A program made the position numbers and the translations under genes. Source: Gordius sp. MW1 (taxonomy: Eukaryota > Nematomorpha > Gordioida > Gordea > Gordiidae). From it: 64,000 bases of DNA. The stretch is from NCBI GenBank assembly GCA_964036665.1, contig OZ038528.1, positions 23,857,245-23,921,244 of the forward strand, written 5' to 3'. The notes under the pieces are model-generated. The model made no database searches, was not told the DNA's origin, and saw nothing but the letters and a program-made list of their open reading frames with translations. The first letter of the stretch is position 1; every line of letters begins with the position of its first letter. This document shows positions 1 to 11,700 of the stretch, in pieces.

Positions 1-119
1 TTTGGTATTTAAATTATAAGAAGGAGGCATAATGAGAAAGGGGGTGGAAAGTTTGCCCACCCCATACCTAGATTACGTTTAAAATAACTATCGAAATATA
101 AAGATCAGAGGCCAGAAAA

Positions 120-2062
120 GCCCCACCCGTCCGGCGGCCCATACACGATTATACCCTTATTTAAAAACAAAGGAGACCCTCAAGACTGTGGCAATTACAG
201 AGGTACTATGGTGGTGGGATTAATCGGTAAAGGATTTCATCGAAAGAAAGAAAAATCTATATAGACGGTGGCATAAATCAAGAAAGTCGGAGTATTATCA
301 AGAATAGAGGCACCAAGGATAGCAAAAAAGGCCGTTGCAAAAGCGAAGAATGCCGCCTACACCGAGATAACAAACAAACAGGATCATAAAGGGGGCGAGG
401 CTTATGTACAAATTGGCCAAGGGAAAAGAAAAGTCGCGATGTCGAAGTTCTTATAATAGTCAAAAACGAGAAGGGTCAAACCTTATTCAAAAAGAAGTGA
501 TGGAAAGGTGGAAAGTATATTTTAAGAAACTTATGAATATTGCAAATGACAAGGATTCCCTTCCCAAAAGTGAGCCAAATATAAGTATGGTCGACCTTTC
601 AGGAGGATGAAGTTAGGAGACAGATGAACAAGATGCAAAAAGGAAAAGCAAATGGCCCAGATGGAATACCTATGGAAGCAATGCTCGGATGTCGTGAAGA
701 AGGAGTCACCACCATGGCGAACCTTCTTAACAAGATCTTGGTAGAAGAGCGAATTCCTAATCAATGGAGAGCAAACACGATTATACCCTTATTTAAAGGC
801 AAATGAGACCCTCAAGACTGTGGCAATACAGAGGTATCAAGCTAACTTGCCACTCATCGAAGCTTATGGAAAGGATCTTAACAAGGCTGAAAACGAGGCG
901 GAAATATCGGCTAATCAATTCGGATTTGTGGCCGGCAAATCCACAATTGACCCAATCTTCGCACTAAGACAAATGATGGATAAGTATGATGAAAAAAGAC
1001 CTACGTATGGTCTTTATCGACTTTGAGAACGCTTATGACACGGACCCCCGCCATTTAATATGGTGGTGCCTGAGAAAACAAAATATCCCTGACGCATATA
1101 TACGGCTTATGAAAATTATTTATGAAGCCTCAAACTCTTGCGTTAGGACGATAGTTAGAGACTCTAAATCTTTTCGTGTTAAAATTGGATTACATCAAGG
1201 ATCTGCTTTAAGGCCCTTTTTATTTAATATAATTATAGACACGATAATGAGGGACATTCAAAAGCCATCGCTATGGTGTATGCTATATGCCGATGATATA
1301 GTACTATGCGAAGAAACAAGAGAGAAAGTATACGAAGAAGCCGAAAAGTGGTCAAAGCGCTTAGCTGGATATGGTTTAAAGGTCAATGATCGAAAAACGG
1401 TATACATGGAAATGAACGGTACAAGCACCCCATCGCTGGATGACCATTTAAAGTACCCAAAAGTAGACAGGTTTACATACCTCGGCTCGATGCTACAGCA
1501 AGAGGGAAGTTGGCGCAACAGAAGTCAATGCCCGAATCCAAAAAGGATAGCTTAAATGGCGAAGTATATCCGGTGTAATGTGCGACAAGAAAATGCCAAT
1601 ATGGTTGAAGAGCAAAGCTTACAAATCCATCATAAGACCGGTGTTACTATATGGAATTAAAACATGGGCATTAAACACCAATAAAGCTATTACAAGCCAC
1701 AGAGATAAGAATGATACGCTGGAGCCTGGGGTTTACTAAGCTTGCCGACGAAACCTGCTCATGACTAAAATGGGTATCGAACCTATGGCGGACATGATTA
1801 ACTAAAATCGGCTAAGGTGGTATGGACATATACTAAAAAGGGACACGAATGACGTAAATCGAAAAGTACTAGATATGGAGGTACCGGATAAGAGACGAAG
1901 AGGACAACCCCGTGTCACGTGGAAAGGACAAGTCGACAAAGTAATTAAAACAAAAAGATTAGTCAAGATATGGCACTCACCCGGTCAAGATGGAAGAAAC
2001 TAATCAAAATAAACCCCACGACTGTGGGACCAAATAACTGGTAAAGATGATCTTGTTTTAGT
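120..2062 (+). mobile_element. RTE-type LINE copy 1, broken (endonuclease end + reverse transcriptase)
   Basis: Degenerate non-LTR retrotransposon in sense orientation. Reverse-transcriptase reading is best at 986-1555, where the catalytic YADDIVL motif is intact (about 1288-1308) after a GLHQGSALRPFLFN-like block. Upstream pieces at 404-610 and 624-806 are the linker and RT N-terminus (KANGPDGIPMEAM). Frames change repeatedly, so no intact ORF2 remains. The 3' end is recognisable near 2020-2062 (CCCCACGACTGTGGGACC then a GAT/GAA-rich tail) and is shared with copies at 4157-4540 and 25600-28620. A stretch at 146-202 repeats 775-831, so the copy is rearranged. RTE-clade assignment rests on the RT motifs and on the endonuclease seen in the 25.6-28.6 kb copy. 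Confidence 0.8.
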
Positions 2063-2319
2063 AAATTATTTTTTACTTTATTGTTTTATTATACATTAAT
2101 CTCAGTTCTTAAAATTTGTAATTGAATTAAGAACTTATTAAAAAATTTACCGTCTGCTGATTTTGGACAGAGCAACGGTGAGTTAATAATTCACGATGGG
2201 TGACAGACGAGTTTAAAAGGATCGGGGTGGACAATTTGGTTATATAATCGAAATGGGGAGGATTCGATAAAAATTTGTAAAAACTTGATCTCTGATACAG
2301 ATATTGTTCAACTTGTATT

Positions 2320-2390
2320 CCTCTCCTAGCTACCGGACTTTGATTCCGTTCCATCTGGTCTATTGTAGGCAGGCGATATGTACTTTTCTA
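2320..2390 (-). mobile_element. RTE LINE endonuclease fragment
   Basis: Reverse-strand fragment matching the endonuclease region of the RTE copy near 28230-28300 (the part encoding [10 protein letters not shown]). The shared stretch includes gattccgttccatctggtct and gtaggcaggcgatatgtac with few differences. It lies about 400 bp upstream of the RabGAP start codon. Confidence 0.65.
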
Positions 2391-2793
2391 AATATAGAAT
2401 ATAATGGGAATATAAAAAATATTAAATATTTAGCCTGACTGCCCTAAAGAAGTGTTTTATACTTAAAAACTTTCTCATTATTTATTTTATATATGCATAA
2501 ATTCATAGAGTATTAAAATAATTAACATATTTTTACTTAATTTGAGCAAACTCAATGATTTTATTTGTTTTACTTAGTTATTATTGATTCACTGCAAATT
2601 GAATATAGAAGAGTGAACCATTATTGGTTCACAATCTGAGTATGATCATTCCAGATCTAAAATAGCAACATAAAATTATAACGCTCGTGGAACTTGGCAA
2701 ATTACTTTGGGAATTACGTCAAGTTACTTTGCACAACCTCTTCACCGCTTGTTTGTATACGCATGTCATATAGTAAAATCATATGCAAATCAT

Positions 2794-5700
2794 ATGGAAA
2801 AGTAAAAAATAATTTTTTTTGATTGTACATTCAATTTAGAATTTCCCTATTTGAGGAAACACTTTCTCATAATTTGGTTGATAAGCAAGTTTTAAGTAGT
2901 TTATGCTTTTCTGGTATGTCTAGGTCAATTTTAAATGCATTATAGCTTAATAGGTATACCTGATGGTTCACATTTTCGTGCTACATCTTGGAAAGTATTT
3001 TATGAATTAAATTTATAAAGCGTGAAAGATTCTACTAGGTTATGCTCCACTATCATCAGAGAGAAACGAAACTGTCAATAACCTAAGGTATTTATTTGTA
3101 AAAACATTTATAATCCATGTAGGACTAGATATGATTCTCTCTTAAGAGATATTTTTCGAAATTATGAATCTTTTCAAAATTCTTATGTTCAGGATCATGT
3201 AATATTATTGTGCATATCTATTTTTAATATATTAATTCAAAAATGGCTAATTAATGACTTAAATTTTTTTAAATAGCCTTTAAATTCTCATCCAAATAGC
3301 TATTGGTCATCATATTTCAAAGATAATGAAGTTCTTTTGCAAATAAACAAAGATGTTAGGTATTATTGGATATATTAACCATTTTTGATTTTGTAAAAAT
3401 TAGAAAGGTTACCATATTAATATTTTTCTTATGTTCATGTGCATAGCTAAGGGAGTGGGGCAGGGGCTAAGGGGGGGGGCAGGGAGGGGTAAATGCCCCC
3501 TCTAAATCCAAAATTTTGTTGAGTATTAAAATTATGGTTAAACTTTCTAAAAATGATCATTTTGCCCCTCCGTATACTATTATTGTCCCCCTCTAATTTT
3601 AATGATGGCTATGCCCATGCTTATGTCAAAAATATGATTTTATTTTTGTTTAAGTAAAATTCATCTAGCTATTTAGATAGACTTTATATAATGTTGTTTG
3701 TATTTTAATGGTTTATAATAATTATCTTCATTGAAAAAATCATTTTATGTATTACTTAAATTTACAAGCTGCAATTTACATTTAACTCCAAAGTAATGTT
3801 GTATTTATAAACTAACCTAAAACAAAGTTATCTTATTACATAACAATGATTCAACTTTTCACCTTTTATTTTACTCTTCAAACATAAAACAGCGTCAAAT
3901 TTAAAAATAAATTAGATAGCTGAGGTATATGGTTTTTTAAAATGCCAATTATAAATTTTAATTTTTTATAATATAGACGGTTGTGTCCTCACATGCAGTT
4001 TTTTCAAGGTCTCACACTGTTCCCAAAAACAGAATTCTTGCAAGATGGTAAATCTCTAACCCTTCGCGTTCATAGATCTCTCTTGAGAAATGAAAACATT
4101 ACAAAACATAAATCAGGCATCATTAACGTAATTTTATATTTCTATACTTATCATGTTATTTATACTTCTTCTTCTTTACCAAGTATTTGGCCCCACAGTC
4201 GTGGGGTTTGTTTTGATGAGTTTCTTCCATCTTGATTGGGTAAGTGCCATGTCTTGATTAATCTTATTGGTACTCATATCTTTTGTCCACTTGCCATTTC
4301 CACGTGACACGTGGTTTTCCTCTTCCTCTCTTGCCCGGTACCTCCATGTTAATGTACACGATTTACATCATCCGTGTCCCTTCTTAGTATATGCCCATAC
4401 CACCTTAGCCGATTTTCGTTAATCATGTCCGCCATAGGTTGAATACCCATTTTTGTCATGAGAAAGTCATTTGTCATATGGCCGAGCTTAGTATACACCA
4501 AGCTCCACTATATCATTCTTACCTCCATGTGATTTATAAATTGAATTAAATCAAAATCAAGAATACAAACATACTTTAGCTGAAGCTGATATTAGTTAAC
4601 TGTATAAAAAGTTGTCTCATCTGCTATTTATGAAATTCTTAAAAAATATTGTATCAAGAATTGATTATTTTTGATACATATCATCCAATAATGAATAAAA
4701 TTGTTAAAGTATAGTTTTGAATAAATTTATCCCCAAATGTCTGTTTCAAGCATGTTTCTAAAAAATAACAGAATCTAACATAATGTCTATGTCTATTTCC
4801 ATGATTCTAGCCTGGAGGGGCGAGATTAGTGCTAACCCCCCCCCCCCCCCAATCTAAAAATTCTTGCATATTTTATTTAAATAATGCTTAAGATTTTTAA
4901 ATAAGCCCTTATCTATTTTATTATAAATGTCTTAACATACTTCAAATTTTGAATATTCACTTTAAAAATTCGATTTACTTTTATACGATTAAAGGAAAAT
5001 TTTGATATTGACTTCGATTTACTAGTTGTAAAGTTTTGAAAATAAAGAATAAAGTTACGAATTTCTATAATATTAAAGTTTAATTTAGGAGTATTGGTAT
5101 AATAATTTTTAAATATCTGACTTAAAATTTCAATTAGTATATGGGGTTTTTTGAATTTGTTACAATTATATTTTAATTGCAATGCAATTTATGGGCTCGC
5201 TTTTGGTTATCCGTCCTGTCCAATCCAAATTGTAATTTTTTATGCCTTGGAAACTTACATGGGTTTTAATTGCTGTGAACTTATGCTTCTGTAAAAGACT
5301 TTTATTTTGCTTTCGCAAATACACTAGCTAATGCCCGCTGATTGGCTTTACTTTTTTCGACCTCGCCCGAGCCCAATTTCCATTATTGTTTTGTGCCCGA
5401 CTGATTACCTTTATATATAAATTTCTTTGGGCAACTTGTCTAGGTTGTTGCTATATATCGGATAATTGCGAAACTGGCACAAAATTCCCTGCAAATTAGT
5501 GCTGTGACCATTGCTTACATCTAATTTGTTTGACCCGGCCAGAGGCCAAAATTCGGGTTTATTGCTATTTATATTTGCTGCTTTGTGAATTTCTTTTGGC
5601 AATCTTCATTAATAAGGTTAGTTATCCTCTGATTTTTCATATATTTGACTTCTTCTAAAATTTATTCTATCAATTATTAGTTGAGCACATTTCATCGGCC

Positions 5701-8700
5701 CTCGCTGGACTTAGCTTCAAATCAATGCCAGGACGTGCTGACTGAATATCATTGGGAGGTATGTCAACGTATACTATTCGCTTACGCCAAACTAAATCCC
5801 GGCCAAAGTTACATACAAGTAAAGGTTATTGTTCAGAGCTTTCATCGTTTTCAGCTTTTAATGAATTTCTAAAATGCTACAAAATTGCAACTTTTAGTGA
5901 ATTGTAATGTTAAACCAGGTCTTTCAAACTTTAGCTTAGAACAAGTTATTATTTTTGATATAGGGCAGGTGCATAGATAGAAATAATTTAATCAAGACTT
6001 AATAGTGAGGATCTATAGTAATAAATTTTTTAAATTTGAAACATTTAAGTTTATCTATGAACTTTAATTTTTATTACATTGTATAATATTTTGAAGATTT
6101 GTAACTATTTTTCAATTAAAATTTGATAAAAACAGACCAGAGCTGACCGTCAGTCTCAGTTGAACCAAGGGTCGCCCTAACAAAACCCTAATCCCTTTAA
6201 AACACTAAATTTTTTATCATTTCCAAGGGATGTAATTGGATAATAAAACAGATTTATAATTCCTAGCTTTTTTGTTGATGTCAGACAATTTGATTTAAAC
6301 ATAAATATTGTTTTAATCAGGGTATGAATGAAATATTGGGTCCCATATACTACGTAATGGCCAACTGCGCGGATGATAATGAAAAAAGTAAAATTGTAAT
6401 TTTATCTGCGATTAGATTATGAATTTTATTAATTTTTCTTTATTTTGGTTTAACTAATTATCTTAAACTCAATTATGTGTTAGAATTTATGGAATTGACA
6501 AAACGATATTTTATTAATATTTCCACTTTATATACTATAATCTATTTGGTTTTAAATTGGTGTGGATTAACATATACTTTTTAGAGGATATTTAATTGAT
6601 ATTTGTATGAATAATTTTTTATTTAAGATGTGGGAATTTTGATTAAATTTAAGGAGAGATAGAAAAGTTGATCAAATATAGATTATAATTAAGATTCAAT
6701 TTAGCTTGCATTACGATGTTTATAGGTTTAATAAATATTTCTTACGCCATTCAATTCATCGGCATTTTATCTTACGAGGCACTTATGTTTTAAAATTTCA
6801 GGAGTTTAGTAAGCTAATGTCTAAAATTTTATTTCTTATTGTTATGTCAAATAATAATTTTATGTTTGTCAATTAAAAATCTTCCTCCATTTTTAACGAT
6901 TTAGTGGGTGTAGTGGTGGAAAGCAAGCAAACCTATGCTTTTCCAAACTATATTCACGTTGAAATGTTTATTTAACTAATGTTTTTGATATTTACAAAAC
7001 ATTTATTTCTTTTTTTTCGTAGAATATGCGGAGCAGGATTCATTTTATTGCTTCACAAATCTCATGTCCGAAATTAGAGACAATTTCATCCCAACTTTAG
7101 ATAGGGACCAAAATCACGGAATAGGTTTGTAATCCATTTACATTAACTATTCTTAATTATTCAATTCTTTATTTATTTATTTTATTTAATTATTTATTTA
7201 CGGCATATATTATATTGGTTTGAGCGTAGTTATTTTCATGATTAATCAGACATTCTGGAAGGTTTTGCCGTTGAAAATGAACAAATTTAGAATGTTATGA
7301 GAAAAGACCGTATAGAAGTGTCTATATTGTTTTTGGTTTAAAGTTAATGTAGTGTAAAAAGCTAGTTTATTATTTTGGAAGGGAGACTCTTTAGGTCAGA
7401 AAGGATTTATTTATTATATTAAATTTGCTTTGCATGAACAAGTTAAATAGTTTAAAATATGTTCCACTTAAATTTTGCATAGTTTTTTTGTCCAGAAAAT
7501 AATTGTTATGAAGATATCTTATAAATAACGCGGTTTAACAAAAAATATTAACCTGCAAACTGTTCGCAAATCTTGGTAGAATTTTTTACGGCGAATACAG
7601 ATAAATTTTCAATTATTTACCTATACGTCAATTTGCTAAAATCCACGATTTTGGCGTTTTTTGAGCTGGAAAAAGTGAAAGTATATTTTATTTCGCCGTA
7701 AAAACTCTATCAGAATGTGCAAACAGCTTGCCGATTGATTTTATAAGTTTATTATTTGTTGACCAGTTAATTTATTGCGTTTTTTTTGTAAAATAATCAT
7801 ACTAGGATCTCTAATGAGACGCCTCAACGAAATTTTGAAAAGTTATGATTCCAAGTTGTACGAGCATTTCAAATGTCAAGACCTCCAACCTCAATATTTC
7901 TGTTATAGGTGGCTCATGTTACTGTTTTCTCAAGAATTTTGCCTACCCGGTAGGCATTACACTTCTTTTAAATTTGATTTTTCCCCCCATAACTTGAAGT
8001 TTATTTTAAATAATTTGCTGTCGGGATTTTTGATAAATTGAAAATGAGATTTAGCCTATAAAGTATGTTTAGTCCATAAATTTGGATGATTTTTAAATGA
8101 AATTGGTTAACTTATATAACCTTGTTGCTTTGTATAACTTCTTCTACAATGAGCAGTGAATGAAGTATATCATGAATAGGACGTTTTTTTCACCAAATCC
8201 TAACGTAATTTCTGAATTATAATATCAAATTTTGTCATTTTTCTTGCTTGTTCATGGCCCTATGATGTTTTATTCATTGCTTTAATATATAAAAACATCC
8301 AAATCTGGGAGAAAAATCTAAAATTATACGTTAAATAAAATTAAAGAAGGGAATTTTAAAAGTTTTATTCTCAAGATCATGATGAAATGTGCATTATACG
8401 TTTTAAAAACACTACTGGTATTCATCTTTAGAGGGAGGGGGCCAATATACAATTAGGGAGGGGGGCAAAATGCAAATTTTCTTTTGCATTTTGGCCCCAT
8501 AATTATATTAAATTTTATCAGAATTTCTGGGTCTAAATGAAGGGGGGGTGGGGGCAGATGGGGTATTTGACAATTGAAAAATGTGGTCAACATTGAAAAT
8601 CATTCAGGCGGTTGATCAAGCATGAGAGTGTCGCGTTTTAAAAGCGTGGCCGAGTCTACTAAACGGAAGTCTAATTTAATTAGAGCTACTACGTGTAAAT

Positions 8701-11700
8701 TTTTACAGTGGCACGAGAGCGGTTGTTCCAAGGTCTGAAAATTAAATTGTTCGATGTCTTCCTTTAATTCGTGTTCCTAATCATACGCTCAATTAAGTTT
8801 TCCTTCTTCCTTTCATATCATTACACCACATTACTTACATCCCAAGGATATTTTTAGTGTGCGAGCCAGTGAATTGTTGATTTTGACTTTAGGCCGATCA
8901 AACATGGGCGTAACCAGGGTTGGAATTAGACGGGGGGGGGGGGTAAAATAAGCATTTTTTTAATTTAAGCTATAATTTTATGAAATTTTTGGATTTAAAG
9001 GGGGCATTCGCCCCCCCCCCTGCCCCCTTCCTTGGCTACGCCCATGAATATTATGTTTGCGTTTGTGCAAATTTCACGAAAAGATTGCTTGTATAAATGC
9101 TGTTTTACATTAAGCTGGCGAAAACTCGCATTGCTGTATAAAATCAAGGAAAGCATCGTTTAGTTATTTTAAATTGACAATTATGTTTACAATAGCTATA
9201 GACTAGATAGAGTGTTCACAACGCACAAATACCCTTTTTCCACCATTTTGAAGTGAACATGGTAAAGTGGTGATCATATAGAAATTAGTAATTTTCGCAA
9301 ATTAAATGATCTTAAAAAGGTAAATAAAAAATATTGAATTGGGTAGATATTAAAAACAGCATTCAAAATAAATATCATTTAAAAAATACATAAAAATTAA
9401 AAATGTAAAAACTGCGATTAAAGTTTGTTTATAAATAGAGCCATCAATATTTTGTATAATATTAATTTATTGACGTTCATTTTAATTTATAAACTAGTTA
9501 GGAAGGTAAATTGACTGTTATGGGGCGAAATTACATGGTTAGAATACACCATTTGCACTCTTCAAAATGGAGGAGGAAAATTTGACACACAATTAACCAT
9601 ATGCAATCTATGATAATAACATAGAGAAATTTGAATCCAGTTGATATGTTAATAATAATATTTAAGGATTGCATATTTTAATATGTAGTTGCATTTCGAC
9701 GGAACTAAAACTTGCCGTTTAAAAAGTAAATAACTGAAAACTACTATTAAAAAATGACATAGTAGAAAAAGTGAAAAATAACCTTGAAAAAAGTTTGAAC
9801 ATTTATAGGAATAATTTCGTTCAATGTTTAAAACCTGAAAATAGGACTAAATAAAAACAAAACATGTCTAAAAACCATATGTCTTAAAGGTATAAAAATT
9901 ATTTATAAATCAAAGTAAATATACTTGAGTAAGAAATTTTAGAGCAAAATAATTGAAAAGTAAATAAAGTAACAGTACAATGTAAAAAAAAGCCTAGAAA
10001 TAAAATAAACTTGAAATATTTACCCAAAAAATAAAGGTTAAGTATGAAAGAAGTATAAATAATTTTGAAATAGAAAATAAAGCAGTATATATTAGTAAAA
10101 ATGTTTTTTAGTCAAAGATTTGATCTGATAAATCAGAAGGGATCCTATATAAAAAACTAGAGCTGTTAAAGGAACTAGTTCCAAGGAACTAGTTCCTGGA
10201 ACTAGTTCCTTTTTTTAAAAAAAAGGAACTAATAAGTTCATTTAAAATGAGGAACTGGAACTAGTTCCTTTTTTTCTCAATTTATCGCAAAAGGAACTTA
10301 CCAGTTCCTTTTAAGTTCTTTTGCCAATTTCAATTTACATTAAAATTTTTTAAATTAATTTATAATTTAAATATTATTTAGTATTTTACTCACGATAGTG
10401 TTTGTTAAATAAATTTTTCGACTCATGGTAATTTATATAAAGTTGATTTCCTTTAATGGTTTTTAATTTTTATCATATTCCTAGTCCTAAATCTCAACAG
10501 GCTGGACCTAGTTTATCAGAAATGGATTTTTTTGAATTAAAAAATGATGAAAAGAATAAATCAATTGAACGTTTTTTGCTTTCTAATAACCGGAATTTAA
10601 GTCTTTTAGACAGTTTTCCCCATTTAAAAAAACTATCTATTAAATATAATACGCCATTACCATCAAGTGCCCCTGTGGAAAGATTATTTAGCTTGGGCAA
10701 AATTTTACTTGGAGACAAGCGAACATGTCTTTTAGATGACAACTTTGAAAATAATATTTTGTTAAAATCAAATAAACATTTATTACCTGATGATTTTTAT
10801 AAATTGTAATATATAATATATTGGTTTTTCGAATTAATAAAAGATGTTTGTACATTTAAAAAAAAATTAAAAAAGGAACTTCAAAGAACTGAACTGGAAC
10901 TAGTTCCTTTTTAAAATGAGGAACTAGGAACTGGAACTAGTTCCATTTTAGGCAAAGGAACTGGAACTTGACAAGTTCCTTTTTAAAAGGAACTTTTAAC
11001 AGCTCTATAAAAAACTAATAAAAAACTAACTAAATGTTTACAGGAGATAAATAGGTATACTCTTTTAAACGAACTAGCTACTTACTTATTTTTTCAATTT
11101 TAAAAAAGGAGTTATTATTAGAGTCCTGCTAAGAACCCGACCCCATTAGTAATATATAATTTCAATTCGAGCATGACTCGACCCCAATATAAAATTTTAG
11201 CAAAATTACCCACCCCCCCTTCCACACTTAATAATTAATTATTGTAAAACACATCAGCATTATACTAAAATTATTGCGTTTGTACTTTATATATTACAAA
11301 GTAGATATATTATTAAAAATGCTATCAAGTCTCTTTGTTTTTTCGAACCTAGTTTAATGTAGAACTTTCATGGTTTTCTAATAGCTTTTGATGAATGAAT
11401 ATATGTAACTGAGGGTTGGGGGGACGACGACTTAAATGTCTTTGTAAATTATTGATATTCTGGCCACGCTCCACCCTTAGCCTTTTGTCCGTAGTGGCCT
11501 TTCATGATATTGATAATTAGGTTACACACCCTTTACATGGGATATAAATTCACTTCAATCAACAATGAAGAAGAAATCAGTGTTCACGTACTTACTATGT
11601 ACTTTCGCCTTCCCCTTTAAATCATCTTGCTCAAATGTAAGTAAGTAAGTAAGTTTGCCGCGAAGACGCCCAAGAGCTTAGTTAGTGCAATCTAAGGTTG

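Noticed and set aside
7140..7200. ATTTATTTATTT-like run as a satellite
   Set aside because: It is short and imperfect, ordinary for AT-rich intron DNA.
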